Shown here: piece by piece, positions 13,001-24,899 of the stretch
Numbering within the stretch: the stretch's first letter is position 1
How the letters are laid out: the number at the start of each line of letters is the position of its first letter
Origin: Boswellia sacra
Taxonomy: Eukaryota > Streptophyta > Magnoliopsida > Sapindales > Burseraceae
Assembly: GCA_013180625.2 (NCBI GenBank)
Contig: SNVD02010268.1
Coordinates: 124,001-188,000 of the forward strand
Direction: 5' to 3'
Length of the DNA: 64,000 nt
Made by a program: the position numbers and the translations under genes
The notes under the pieces: model-generated
Seen by the model: only the letters and a program-made list of their open reading frames with translations
What the model was told of the DNA's origin: nothing
Database searches by the model: none

Positions 13001-14956
13001 AAGCCAAACTGTGGTATGTAGCTGCCAGATGATGCAATATGGTTATATGCAATATTCAGAATTAATTTGATAGGCCTCCCATTAGATTCACATATACTAG
13101 GCGTAATAAGAAGTAAGGGGCAGGGTTGTTATTTGAGGCAGTAGTAAGGGTAGTAGTCTTATTTACTTTATATTTGCTTTTTATTCGGGTGTGTGTGTTG
13201 AGCAGCAGGCTGGGGAAGTTAGTTACCATATTTTTAGGAAAAGTAGATTCTAGACTGGTATATAAGTGAGAGAAAGAATCAGTGAGGGGGGCAATTTTCT
13301 GTGATTCTTCTGGAGGGATTATTTGTCTCTTGGGAGAGCTTGCAGGCCTCTCGAATAGCCTGCTATACCCTTAATTCAATACACTGTTCTTTACATTTTT
13401 TTTTCTTCACATCCTCTGCTCTGTCTAATTTTTCTTTCTGTCTCTAATTCCTGGTGTGTGAATGTGTTTGTTTAACCGGTAAGCAAGTGTACTTGGGGAA
13501 TTAATTAGTTATAAATTAACAGTTATGCATCAAGCATTTTGGGATCCTAGTTTTCTCATTCAAGTGGTTGCTAAGTGTATATAAACAGAAAAAGGAAAGT
13601 AAGTAACGTTCTTAGTTGTCACAGTATGGGTTTCTATTATTTTTTTCCCCTTCCCCTTTCTTGTCAATCATATGGAGACTACTAGAATATCCTGTGGATT
13701 ATTGGTAATTAAAGAGACCCCAAAAAGATACTTGATTTTTATTGCTTCAAAATGTTTCCATAAATTGTAAAACACCCCTCTTAATGATTTTGTAGGGTTT
13801 TATTTTTTTGTGTTCTATTATATTATGCAATAGCTTTGAAAACATTAGGTGACTATGAAATTCAAAGATTTCTTATAGAAGTGTTTAATAATTGCCTTCT
13901 AGGGAAATATAGAACATTGGATATTTTTGTGTGCTGTTAAAAGTTGTTTGATGTTTTTCAGGCTGGTTTTTTCCTAGTACAATATGCTAAACTGTGGCAA
14001 GAACACCTGGATAGACTCACTAATCTCTTTTCAGCAGGAAAGCTTAAGGTAATGTGTCTATCTTGGACTTTTTTTCTGTACTCATCTTCGAACTGCAAAC
14101 TGGAAACTTATTTTACATATGATTAGAAATATAATTATTGATGTTCTTTTTCCACTTTGCGGCTGGAGGAGACTAACCTGTGACATGTTTTTGATTGAGC
14201 AACCCAAACCACATGACAGATTAATTATATCATAATATTTATTTTTGTGTTGGATTGGCATGCTCTCTCTCATTTCCTGAATGATTGCCAGCTTTCATAT
14301 CTTTGCATTATATGATTGTTCAAATCTACACACCAGAATGGGAGATAAGTTATAAAAGCATGTGTCCTCTTTTCCAACTAATTTCAATTACTGTGGTTGT
14401 TATTGTAATCTTTTATTAGTAGTAGGAGTAGCATTATTGGTTAATTGTATTTCCAATATATCTCTAAATAAATTAATAGGATGACCTCTTAAGATGCAAA
14501 ATCACAACCTTATCCCTTTGCATTTATTAGAACAACTCAATTTCATAAGCTGGTTCTTGTTCTGCAAGATTGATGCGTTTAATTCATAAGCTGGTTGTTG
14601 TTACAAGATATTCACCCACTTTTTACAATGAACGTCAAAAGTTGGTCTGATTCATTCAATTGCTCGTATTTAATACAGGTTTCTGTAGATCCAAGAAAGT
14701 TTTTGGGTATCGATTCTGTTGCCGATGCTGTGGAGTATCTTCATTCTGGTAAAAGTGTTGGCAAGGTACACAGTACTTTTCTCGAGTAAAAGCATGCGCA
14801 TTTTCTGCTTATTAATTATTTTCTTGTATCCACTCGACACAATTTCTTTGCAATACAACTTAACCCTCTCGTTTATCTTTTATCTTGACAATGAACATCG
14901 TGCAGGTGGTTGTTTGCATTGATCCAACCTTCAGTCAACAAATGGCAAAGTTGTGA
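4093..14956 (+). CDS. NQR: SDR-MDR fusion oxidoreductase (NQR/ARP-like), 18 exons, 632 aa
   Basis: Exons: 4093-4147, 4591-4764, 4955-5136, 5459-5564, 5736-5812, 6089-6176, 6683-6866, 7844-7970, 8958-9038, 9166-9267, 9412-9507, 9769-9843, 11176-11295, 11928-12056, 12936-13013, 13962-14048, 14679-14765, 14906-14956. All borders are GT-AG, and the joined frame is open for 633 codons including TGA. The N-terminal half is a short-chain dehydrogenase: cofactor motif TGAASGIG (12-19), NSAG (98-101), catalytic YSASK (Tyr168, Lys172). Residues about 228-288 are a linker. The C-terminal half is a quinone-oxidoreductase/PTGR3-like medium-chain dehydrogenase, with VNASD near 327-331 and the nucleotide-binding AAGGTGQ near 440. 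NASD in place of the cysteine-containing zinc site suggests a zinc-free enoyl/quinone reductase. Plants keep this fusion (Arabidopsis At1g49670, from memory). The natural substrate is unknown. It is probably NAD(P)H-dependent, and no targeting signal is obvious. Confidence 0.93.
10641..11006 (+). repeat. Tandem duplication of about 183 bp in intron 12
   Basis: Two adjacent copies with a period of 183 bases share GATTTATTTATT, CTAAGAAGCAAT, GAAGCTGCAAGCC and AAGCAATGCTGTTGTGTGG. They differ by scattered substitutions, so the duplication is not recent. It lies wholly in intron 12 and does not touch a splice site. Confidence 0.85.
13085..13480 (+). mobile_element. Possible solo-LTR-like insert in intron 15
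   Basis: This part of intron 15 differs in texture from its surroundings. A TATATAAGTGAGAGAAAG core-promoter-like stretch (near 13259) is followed by GAGAGCTTGCAGGCCTCTCG and TTCAATACACTGTTC, the order expected for the TATA, R and U5 parts of a plant LTR. Clean TG/CA ends and a 5-bp target duplication were not found, so this is only a suggestion. Confidence 0.35.
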
Positions 14957-16410
14957 TTAATTACATTGAATCACTCTGCTACACAATTTTTGCTTTATAC
15001 AGAATAGAAGTTATTTCGTTAGTGCAAAAGAAAATAAGGTGCAGCTTAGGCTTTACCATAGGTCCACAGAGGTTCTGACTTTGTCAAACCAATAGGCCAG
15101 TTTGAGATACATCTACAATAAGACAATGGCAAAAACACTGCAATGATTTCCACTATGGTTTATATGATAAAGAAGTGCTCATGTGATGTGGGGTGTATAC
15201 ACTTTTCTGTGAGAGGAGTCAACACTTCAATAATGTATCTCAAGTGAGAAGGGGCATCATGAACTTAATAAACCTTTAAGATGCATATATTTGGTGATTC
15301 ACTTGCAAATTTTATTTATTTCTGCAAGACAATAAAAATATATTCTCCAATTTATTTCATACTGATACTAACATCTTTTACAAGATATCTGTAATAGTCC
15401 ATGTTCTCTGCTGTGTTTTTAACTTAAAACTGTTAGTGTTTTTCTCTGCTAGACAAACACTGATATATGTTATTGAACATTGCTTAAAAGTGAGTTGAAA
15501 TTGATGGGGAATGGAAATTAGAAAAGAGAACTGTAGGGAAATTCTTGTTCCATTTGTAGGGACTTCCAAGTTCATAAATGTTTCATTGGAATAGCCAAGA
15601 AAGAGCTCTGACACCAAAATGTTAGGGTTTTTCTCCTTGAGAGAAGAAAATATCGAGGAGAAAAATCCTAAGATAATATGCTCCCACTTACAAAACTACA
15701 AAGGTGGGTAAGCATAGTTTACACTATCTATCAATTTGTGGATCATTACTTGAAACAATAAGTGTTTTTAAAGAATCAAATTCCAACGGTTTAGGGCTTC
15801 CTCTGACCACCAAAACCATCTGGATTTAGTTAACTGATTCTGAAAAAGCCTTACGAGTAGGTTGCAGAATCAACTTCTACGCCACAAAATAGGAACCTGC
15901 AGGTTGACAATATCAATGGCTATTTCCTACCTGCCAAAAGCGGTAAAATATAGAGATGAGAATCACCCAGGCATACAACCTTTTTACTGCTTTTAACTGA
16001 TAGTATTTCATCTTAGTAGTAGATCTGTTGTGGACTAGTTCTACACGAACTTTTATACAAATATACTCGTGAGTCATGTCTAAAAACGTGGTTTATTATA
16101 AAAACATGCAACGAAAACAAATAGGAGACCTGCTGCATATCACAGTATCTTGTTAGAAAGTTCAAAGTTTTATATGGAAGTTTAATCATCTATTAAACAG
16201 TTGCTAACGTTCATTCTTCAAAATTTTTTATAACTTTGGTTGACTTTATAATTTCTATATGGAGCTAAATCCATTTTGATTGATCATGGATTAATTTTAC
16301 TTGCAGCAGTCTTTTAAATTTTGGAAGGGGAAGTAGGTGATGTTAATTGACCAATGAGTAAATACTCTGTATGGTTGCCATGATTATACTTCAAGAACTT
16401 CACATGATCC
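14957..16410. other. Convergent intergenic region between the NQR-like gene and B3-A
   Basis: The 3' leader of the NQR-like gene should end here. AATAAA-type signals occur near 15267 (TTAATAAACC) and 15331 (CAATAAAAATA). The rest shows no coding signal. The minus-strand 79-residue open frame at 15378-15617 is unrecognised and is probably chance. Confidence 0.45.
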
Positions 16411-18552
16411 CTACAAAGCTGCCAGAAATTAGAATTTGTTTGGACAGGCATGCCGCATAATCAACTATATACAAAAAGCTAACAATGAAAAGGGGAGTCA
16501 AAAGTAGTTACCTGCTCTTGTTGGTCTGATATTCCTACCCTTGTGAGTGTCATCTGAGTCTTCTTTGTTGTCCTCGTTGTTGTCTTTCATGTCTTCAATA
16601 TTGACCAATTGGTAAATATAATCAACATGGTTGATAAAGTTATAATACTTGAATTAACTTCTTATCTGACTAAGTAATAAGAAATTACAATAGATCTATA
16701 CATAGTCTTGTCCTTTAATCTGATAAACAAAACTTGTAGAGATTTAAAAGGAAGTAAAAGGTAGTTACTTGCTCTGGTTCGTTTGGCACTCCTGTCCGAT
16801 TGTGTATCATCTGAGTCCTTATTGTTATCTTCATTGTTGTTGTCCTCATTGTCTTCTGATTCATGTGCCCTGACAATATAAACCTAAAAACAATAGGTAA
16901 TGCAATTAATAAGTAGTATTATGCTTGAAATATACAAGTTTCTGTTGTCACTTGTCAACTTCAAAGAATATATGCATATCATAATAAACATTCTTTATGT
17001 CGCACAAAAATATATCCTCATATAAGACAAGTACAATTTTCTTTCAAATCACTAAAGTCACAGATAATATACATAAGCATGTAAGTCTAATTGAGCACCT
17101 TAAAAGTTGTGGGCTTGACAAGGTGGAATACAAGTGCATCCCCATCAACTAGTTCATGGTCAATAGAAAATCCTCGCCACCCACCGCTTAGACCAGTTTT
17201 TTCAGCAAGGTATTTTGTTGGAAAATCATTTCTTTCCTCATCCACCAAAGTGATTGTTACATCACGATGGGGAAGATGTTTCTTGCAAAATTGGACGGGT
17301 AGACCCTATAGAAAATGCACAAGAGGATTAAAGACGAATACTAAAATTAGCCAATTCAAAGCTCCAATAGAAAAATCAAATTTTTGCATTCTGGTAACTG
17401 AATTACTGATGCATGAAAATGCATTTTGGTTACTGAATTACCAGCCAAAAGCCTCCAGTCACATGTGACTGGAGCATAGGCTTCACAAAACTTGGATGTT
17501 CGGAATCTAAGCCTGATTGAACTTTTTCAGCTCTTTCTATTGCATACATCCTCTCTTCATCCGAAGCATAAACTCGATTCAACAAATCTCTCCGTCGGTA
17601 GCTCCTGCAAGAAAACCAGATAAATAGCTTTAGAAAGCAACCATCTAGGAAGGGGAAAAAAAAAAAAAAAAAACACAGAGAGTAATAGCAAGCAGCAAAA
17701 AGTTTCAAAAACATAAAGTCAAGGTAATGTTATCAGTTATCTACCTTCTTCCGGTTAGTAAAGGCTCTAGAGCAGCCTGCCATTAAACAATAAATTGGCG
17801 GGTCAATCTATCTCTGACAGAACAACCTTTAGACCAGCTAAAGCACTCTATGCTTCTACATATGCACTCTATTCATATAAATGCTCTCCACATATTTTAT
17901 TAAAAACTGAAAATTTGAAGTCAAACTGTGAAAACGATTCATGAATAACATATGAAATCAAGGCCATACCATAATCTAACCTATTAAAACTGTAACAGAA
18001 AGCTGATCATCTCTTTTGTTATAAACTAAAGCAGGTAACCCGACCCAGTTTCATCGGTGTTTAAACTTTTCAGACGAGTTATAATTTAACGTAATATCAG
18101 AGTCATATACACATTGATCCAACCATTGCACGTAGAAATGTCCTCATCTTAAGAGGCATACACAAAAGGGTTAAAATTTATATTCCAAAAGAAGAGCTCG
18201 TGTAATGAAACCTCACATCCTTGTAGTTTGGAGCCGGCTTGTCAGCAAAGCGGCTAGACCTTCTCAATGGCAATGACGCCGTTTGCGACTTGGGAACCCG
18301 CCTCTTAACCTTAAACGCAAGAAACAGACAACAAACGACCCATCAGAACCCCAAATACAAAACATTTGCATAACGCAGAAAGAAAAAACAGACACAAGCA
18401 GAGATGTAGAAATCACTGACCAGAGAGCGCTTGGGGCTGAGGGTTTTGAGAGCTTGAGAGAGGCTGAGGATGTTGAGTTCCTCCATTCTTCTCTTGTTCT
18501 CTTCCAGTCTTTGTTGACGGCATTCTTCGTACGTCAGCTTTGATTCCACCAT
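16411..18552 (-). CDS. B3-domain protein A (At3g19184 / At5g42700-like)
   Basis: Exons in transcription order: 18552-18421, 18309-18217, 17776-17745, 17604-17442, 17305-17099, 16883-16769, about 16593-16513, and a possible short last exon ending in TAG at about 16411. Encoded order: an N-terminal charged helix with YEECRQQRLEENKRRMEELN (residues 8-27), a basic linker with RRSSRFADKPAP, RDLLNRVYASDEERMYAIERA, then the B3 domain from FVKPMLQSHVTGGFWL through GLPVQFCKKHLP and GGWRGFSIDHELVDGDALVF to VYIVR, and an Asp/Asn/Glu-rich tail. About 275 residues in all, close to what I recall for this plant B3 group. Likely a nuclear sequence-specific DNA-binding protein; targets unknown. Frame is intact through exon 7; the final exon is a guess. 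It is tandem with B3-B and convergent with the NQR-like gene. Confidence 0.88.
16513..16883 (-). repeat. Tandem duplication of the acidic-tail exon of B3-A
   Basis: Exon 6 (16883-16769) and exon 7 (about 16593-16513) encode matching tails: EDNNKDSDDTQSDR...RTRA and EDNKEDSDDTHKGR...PTRA. Each is followed by the same GTAACTAC donor region. The offset is about 256 bases. The exon and its donor flank were duplicated together. Both copies are open, and the first splices in frame to the second at a weak acceptor. Confidence 0.7.
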
Positions 18553-18883
18553 TTTTAGGGTTTTGTTTTGGAGAAGAGAATTTGAAGTGAAGAAGAGACA
18601 GGAGGTTGTTTTCTTGGAGAATGTTGACAGCGCCAAGTTAAAAGCGCCGTTGCTTTTGAATTCAAATTATGGGCAATTCTTATTTTTTATTAAAAAATTA
18701 TTTTTTAATAACTAGAATAAGTTAAAGGATGTTGGATTTTTGGGTATCCAAAAAGCACTTTAATTAATTTTTTTTTATCTTTTTACTTTCTGCAATTATA
18801 GTCAAATATTTCGGAAAGGCAAAACTTAATTTATTAGTTCATAAAATTTATAAATAAATATTTATAAATTTTGTAATTCTGTA

Positions 18884-19051
18884 TTGTTTGTTTTCGTTTT
18901 TAGGAACTATTTTATGAAGTTTTCTGAAAACGTACGTTTATCAATACATTTTGAATCAATATCAATCACATATTTTTTTATTTTAAAAAATTTTGAATTA
19001 ATCATATATTCTTATTAAATTTTGAAAATAAACACAAAACACAAAAAAAAT
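18884..19051. mobile_element. Small AT-rich MITE, family member 1
   Basis: Begins with TTGTTTGTTTTCGTTTTTAG and ends with AATAAACACAAAACACAAAA, imperfect inverted ends. The core carries ATCAATATCAATCACATAT and CATATATTCTTATTAAATTT, shared with 22733-22898 (inverted) and partly with 49970-50139. No transposase. Boundaries are approximate. Confidence 0.6.
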
Positions 19052-19443
19052 GCAATCAATTTTTGGTATATGAATCATTGGTTCATAAAATTTGCAACTC
19101 ATCTTAATTCATGTGATACAGAGTGAACTTATATTTATGGAAATGAATTTGAGAAGCTCTTTCTATTGGCTTGAGCAATAATAAAACATTTATGAATGAA
19201 ACCATTTGTTTTTCTCGTGTTTGGAATCGGTTTATTATATATTATACCTTACCATTTTGAGACGAGTGAATGCCATGAAAACATTCTCACTTTATTTAAC
19301 AACACATCAAACTACTCAATATGAGGTTTGTGCTCTGCCTGCAAATTAATCAACCTGCACAAAGCAACAATGATGGCTCACAATGATTTTGTCAAGGTCA
19401 TATTGGCTTTTAAACTGGTGCAGGGCACTGCACAATCACCAGA

Positions 19444-19448
<5 letters not shown>

Positions 19449-19482
<34 letters not shown>
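19449..19482. repeat. TA dinucleotide microsatellite
   Basis: About 17 uninterrupted TA units. Confidence 0.95.
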
Positions 19483-19490
<8 letters not shown>

Positions 19491-19716
19491 AGCTACAGAG
19501 TGAGGGAAATTAAAGCGAGCACAATGTACCAATGTATGATAATTAATTAATTACAGCTTTTTTGTCGTAAGTTAGCAAAATATAGCTACCACCCTACCAG
19601 CTATGATTGGTTTCTATCTTTGATCATATTTTTCCCACATCATCAAGGACTCACAAAAAGAATGCTCCAGGCAGAGACCGTATTTGCCTGGTAAATTGCT
19701 CTCAGGAGAGGTGCAT

Positions 19717-19719
<3 letters not shown>

Positions 19720-19755
<36 letters not shown>
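19720..19755. repeat. 36-base A homopolymer
   Basis: Uninterrupted A run on the plus strand, about 60 bases beyond the stop codon of B3-B, so it is poly-T in the 3' leader of that gene. Its length is likely variable. Confidence 0.9.
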
Positions 19756-19759
<4 letters not shown>

Positions 19760-19817
19760 CCTATTTCCAGAGCCAAAAAAGCCTAAATCTGTATGCAGCT
19801 TCACAGGTTATTTCTCA

Positions 19818-22255
19818 TCACCAGGGGGCCTTTGCCGCTTCTTGGAATACAACTTCAACCCTATCAGAACTCATCTCCAATGTCTCAATCTCTTTATCAA
19901 GCTTGTTTATTTTTTCTCTTATTTCCGAAAGCTTCATTTCGAGAATTCTTTTCTCATCCTCTGCATGAGCCCGTTCAATTCTAGCTTGTTGACTCCTTTT
20001 GGATGCTGAAGTGAGGTTCATAAGTTGATCAAGCCGAGCTTGTAAGAAGCCAACATTCATCCCCATCATCTTAAAGGCTTTCAATGTTTTGTCCCAAAGG
20101 GCAAAATCATCTTTGGATGTAGTAAGCTTGGATGCTCTGATTGCATCAGCAATGTTGATGGTCTCAGAAATCATTCCTGCAGTCAACCTACAATTAAGAC
20201 CATCAAGAAGACAGTCATGAAGGAATGACTTTTGACTGCTGCAAAGCTCAAAGTATTTGGTCCGAAGGTGCTTGGAAAGTGCTGAGTTTATGATTAGACC
20301 ATTCACAACAATGCTGAAGTCCTCAACGCTTTTCACATCTTTAAAATCAATAGCAGATTCTGAAATTTGGATTCCATCAAGAATCTCAGAGCCAAGATCT
20401 TTGCTGTCATCTTCAGATTGATCTGATACAGGCTCATGGCTATCCCTCTCAAAATTTCCTTGAGGACTGTCCTGTGCAAGGGGCTTCCAATATTTATCCT
20501 CTTCGTCACGTATAATGATACTCTTCTTGGCATGATAATCATTGTGTAAGATAACTAAAACAAAAATCAGAAAGGAAGTTTTAGTGCCCATTTGCAGTTG
20601 AGGAAAAATAGAAAGTGAGCTGTATCCTATTACCTGCAGAGTCCAAATGTGTGTGGCAGGTATCTAGTTTTAGAAGTCCAAGAGCACCATCCACTTCATC
20701 TGAACAATTGAATCTCACAATGTAGACCTAGAAGGTATAGGCAAGAACCAAGAATCTGAGATGTAGTCACAGAAAAACTGACACCTTGATGCAGTAAGAC
20801 ATGTTCAGTAAATATTTAGATTACTTGATTTTGCAAAATTCTCAAACTTGCTAACGCACTAAAAAGAATTTCTCGTTCCAGTCACTACGTGGGAAACATA
20901 AACCCTTGAAAGCTCAAATACATACAGTCAGGGCTCAAAGTTGAAGCAATTACCTTAAATTTGGATGGCCTAACTAAATGAAAAATTAACACATCCCTCT
21001 CCAGTAATCTGTGAGCAATTGAAAAGCGTCTCCATCCTGCACTTAGACCTATCTTTTCTGCAAGATATTTTGTTTCATACTCTTTCCCACTTTCATCTTC
21101 CAAAACAATAATTGCATCCTCTTTTGGCAAATAATTGCTACAGAACTTCTTCGGAAGACCCTGCCAGCAGAGAATTATCAGCTACAAAAGCAGGCAAGTG
21201 ATTCTTTGTTGAAAAACAAAAAGCACCAACAAAAGACACTTTACCAGCCAAAAGCCGCCAGACACATGTGAAGGGAGCATACACTTGATCAAGCTAGGGA
21301 ATTCAAGTGCCAAATTTGCTTGAACATCCTTGGCTCGCTCCATGACAGCAGACTTGACTCCATTATCACACAAGCTATCATATGCAGCTCTCTTTCGTTT
21401 TTCACTAAACACAATCAAATAAGAAATCTAACTTTAGTTTCCAGTACTATTAAAAAGATAAAAACACAAATCAATTAAATTCACCAACCATCTGGAATTC
21501 CCTCGATCATTGCATAGTACCTGTCCATGAAATTGACAAAACTTTTCCCGTTAACTTATTATTTCCACCTCCAACACCAGGGAAACAAGATACCAGATTT
21601 TGCAACATAATAAAAGAGTTACAATTCAAAAACAACACCTGATGCTGCAAATGCAAAATCAAGTTATAGAATTACAAATGAATCCGGAAATTAAAACACA
21701 AAAACAATAATGGTTTGACATCACTTTAGGGACTTGCTTATCAATTTCAGAACTACCATCTGAAAGCACAATATAATAAACTACGATATAAAGTTCTTTT
21801 GCTATTATTTTCCAGGAAAACAAAGCCAAAATAGAAAAGCCTCGTTGACAACTTCTAAGCTTCTAATAAAATATCCTGTAAGATAATTTACGAGAAAACA
21901 GCTCTAAAATGCTCTGGAAAACACTTTTTCCAGTTACATTCTCAGTTTCTGACTAAAGAAAGCAGTAAACAAAAAGAAAACATTTATATTTCCCGCAGTT
22001 TCACTTTCATATCTGTTATTCAAAATAATAAACCAACAGAAAACAACTAGCTCCAAAAGTAAATGCTTTTGCTTTTTTTTTTTTTTTTTGGTTCTCAAGT
22101 TTATGACATTAAAAGCTCAAAACTTTCCGGGCTTTTTTCAAAAAGAAATGAACAAATATCATCAAGTTCGTTACTTTAAGCGAAAAAAAAGAGAAAGCAT
22201 ATAAGAACCAGCAAAACATATTTCAAAGTTCACTCACTTTGTTGCTAGTCAACAT
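19818..22255 (-). CDS. B3-domain protein B, 415 aa, long C-terminal region (Os01g0234100-like)
   Basis: Exons in transcription order: 22255-22238, 21520-21489, 21404-21245, 21160-20954, 20727-20634, 20554-19818. All are GT-AG, and the frame is open through 416 codons including the stop. The short first exon (MLTSNK) is chosen because its GTGAGT donor and downstream phase fit and the same exon is kept in two duplicate copies. B3 domain about residues 53-144: FPSLIKCMLPSHVSGGFWL, GLPKKFCSNYLP, LSAGWRRFSIAHRLLERDV, VYIVR. The last exon encodes about 245 residues with NGLIINSALSKHLRTKYFEL, SQKSFLHDCLLDGLNCRL and ETINIADAIRASKLTTSKDD, then a C-terminal coiled coil (RIERAHAEDEKRILEMKL). This C-terminal region is typical of the larger plant B3 proteins of this group. 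Likely a nuclear DNA-binding regulator. It is the only B3 copy of the duplicated series that looks intact. Confidence 0.88.
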
Positions 22256-22735
22256 ATTTTCCTTGCTTTTCCGTGGCTTTCCCAGCTTAAGCGGGCAGAA
22301 ATGATCAAACCCAGATGAGATAAACACGCATACAACTATATATTCCAGTATATTTTACAAAGAAGAAGCGACAGCCATGATTTGATGATCAATAACTCAA
22401 GCGCTGTATAAAGTTTCAAAATGAGTTAGAGTTCATTTCTTTCTTTTGTATATTTTATATAAATAAAGAGGGAAAAAGTAAGGATGAAGAGATCGTTTAA
22501 TTTGAATTTGTACTTTTGTCTCTTTATTGTTGTCAACTCCCGTGACACCGTCTTTAACTAGAACCAACTTTCCATATTTTATATTTTTTACCACGAAATT
22601 GGGGCTTTTGGAGAAGTCACCATGTATGTATTGTAATTTAAAATTAATTTCCAATAGCAACTTCATGCTTTAATCAATATTAGTAGAAAAGGGAGTTAAA
22701 AAATTATTAATCATTCCTAAAGTAGTGTTTGTTTT
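22256..22735 (-). promoter_or_regulatory. Upstream region of B3-B with the repeated GAACCARCTTTCC block
   Basis: Holds the 5' leader of B3-B and, at 22561-22612, a block GAACCAACTTTCCATATTTT...GGGGCTTTTGG that recurs upstream of the other B3 copies (30983, 52667, 61919). An AAAAGAGAGACAAAGTAC-type stretch and a GATGAAGAGATCGTTTAATT stretch next to it are also shared. Regulatory function is inferred only from conservation between otherwise decayed copies. Confidence 0.5.
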
Positions 22736-22898
22736 TATATTTTGAATTTTTTCTCTTAAAATTTAATAAGAATATATGGTTGGTTTTAAGCCTTTTTTTT
22801 AATTTTAAAAATAATATATTATTGATATTGATTTAAATCTATTAGTAAATCAGCATATTCTGAAAACAATTTTTTGAATACATAAAGAAACAAACCCC
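22733..22898. mobile_element. Small AT-rich MITE, family member 2 (inverted)
   Basis: Imperfect inverted ends GTGTTTGTTTTTATATTTTG and AAAGAAACAAACCCC. On the minus strand its core has AAATCAATATCAATAATATA and ACCATATATTCTTATTAAAT, matching 18884-19051. Confidence 0.6.
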
Positions 22899-24899
22899 AA
22901 GCATGTCAAAAGTTATCCGACGCAATTTTATTAATGGATTTTGTAAAAATTATTTGTTTACGAAGAAAGAATAAAATTTTAAAACAAATGACTTAAATAT
23001 CTCTATTATTAATTCTATCGAGCCATTTTTTTCTCATGATCAACGGATAGCTTGACAAAATTTATTAAATATGTTTTTAATCACTTAGAAAAAGATCAAA
23101 TAAAAAATTAATGATTTTTTTAAACAAAAACTCCAAGTTTTGTTTTAATATTAAGATATAACATGAGAGTATTTAAGAAAATTACCCTATTTTAATTTTT
23201 AAAATTCTAAATTGAATTTATGTGGACAAAATTTGTTTAATTCATGTAAAGCAAAATTGACAAGTAGAATGAAAATTAGAGCATATAATGAAATTAATAT
23301 ACAAAATATTAAAAAGCAAATAAACCTATTATTAGATTAAACATGAATGAACTATTTTGTCAATATAATTTTTGATTCTTAAATGTGTGTTAAAAAGTAA
23401 GATTAGAAGAGGAGTAAAATATAATGAATAATGTTATATTTACAACCAAATCTTACAACCAACTGTTTATAACTTGAGTTGACAAAATTATATTAGACAT
23501 ATAACTTTCTTTTTTATTTTTTTTTATTTTTTCTCCTCTAGTGAATTGTTACTAACTCAGGTTGTAAGCGGTTGATTTGTACGATTTGGTTGTAGGAGTA
23601 GAATTGCCCAAATATAATATAAGCCATTTTAAGAAATACTATTGATGTTTTAATAAAGAAACATTAATTCCGATTCTACCTATAGTAGTATAATACAATC
23701 TATATGTTAATTTTATAGTATACTTAATGACCGAAATCATAATAAGTTTGTCTTTTATGACTTTACAATATATATGTTGCAATTTTATAGTATACTTGAT
23801 GACCGAGATCATAATAAGTTTGTCTTTTATGACTTCCAGTTTTGTCTCACATTGTTGTCATATAGAAGAAATTGACTCTTTTAATCAACTAAAAATTATA
23901 ATAGTTATTTCTATAACCATTATTAATAATTTAAACTTTTTTTTTCATGAATGACAAGATTTTCTCCACCACTTTCAAGAAAGATGAATTTATCAATCTA
24001 AATAGTACCTTCATGCAGGATTGAGAAATTCTAGTGGTTAATTAGTATTCTCTTATTTACAAGTGGACTAGGAAGTTAACTAGCAAAATCTAACGCATAT
24101 GCTACACACCTTTCACCAACAATTACATTTTGAACTTCAAAGTTATCAAATTTCTCAATGACACGGGAGTGTTGCAATGTAAAGGCTTAATAGTGAATCA
24201 AGGGAAGTGCAAATTGTTACTATGATCAAGAATTCACTAAGACCAGAATCAGAGGCAGTTTTGGAATAAAACTGGTACTGATATGGAGAAAAAAAAATTT
24301 GCAAAGGATAAAACAATGACAAGAGCTTGAAGTTAGCTTTTTAACGCATTTTAGAGTGTGTCATTTGCAGTTCCCTATAGAAAGTTATGATCATTTCTTC
24401 ACGGGCTAGTCCTTAATTAATATAGCATTAAAACTACTTGGGAATTGGAGTTATTTTGCTTAGTTATCTACTTTTCATTAACTCTTGAGTTTATTTATGA
24501 GTTTTCTTCATTAAATCAGTGGTTTGAGCATTAAATAACTTGTAATTTTTATTGGAACCAAAGAATGTATTTAATTAGTGTCTTTTACCTATGTTCGGAG
24601 GGTTGTTCCAAGGAAGTTATTTAAGTCTTAAAGTCTTGTGCTCAAAAGTGAAGTTGTTGAATTTGAATTTTAATGAAATTTAAGTGTTCATACTGATTTC
24701 TCTTTTAACTCTATATTTCTTAGTAGATTCCATAGAGTGGTGAGTTTGTTAAGCTCTGTATCATATGCTAAACTTCATGGGGTAGTGAATATTATGTATC
24801 TCTTTGATGTTTATTTTGGTGGTGAGCTTCTTATCATTTGAAAAAGTGTCCTTTAAATTCTATTTCATTTGTTTCGATCATTAGTTGAGTTGTTTATCA
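22899..24899. other. Gene-poor AT-rich DNA
   Basis: No gene recognised. Contains the 72-bp tandem duplication at 23702-23842. Confidence 0.5.
23702..23842 (+). repeat. Tandem duplication, 72-bp period
   Basis: ATATGTTRAATTTTATAGTA and TCATAATAAGTTTGTCTTTT each occur twice, 72 bases apart, with few differences. Confidence 0.85.

Larger units (their letters stand above)
18553..19817. other. Region between B3-A and B3-B
   Basis: Holds the promoter and 5' leader of B3-A (just above 18552), a small MITE at 18884-19051, a TA microsatellite, a 36-base A run, and presumably the 3' leader of B3-B. No other gene was seen. Confidence 0.5.
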
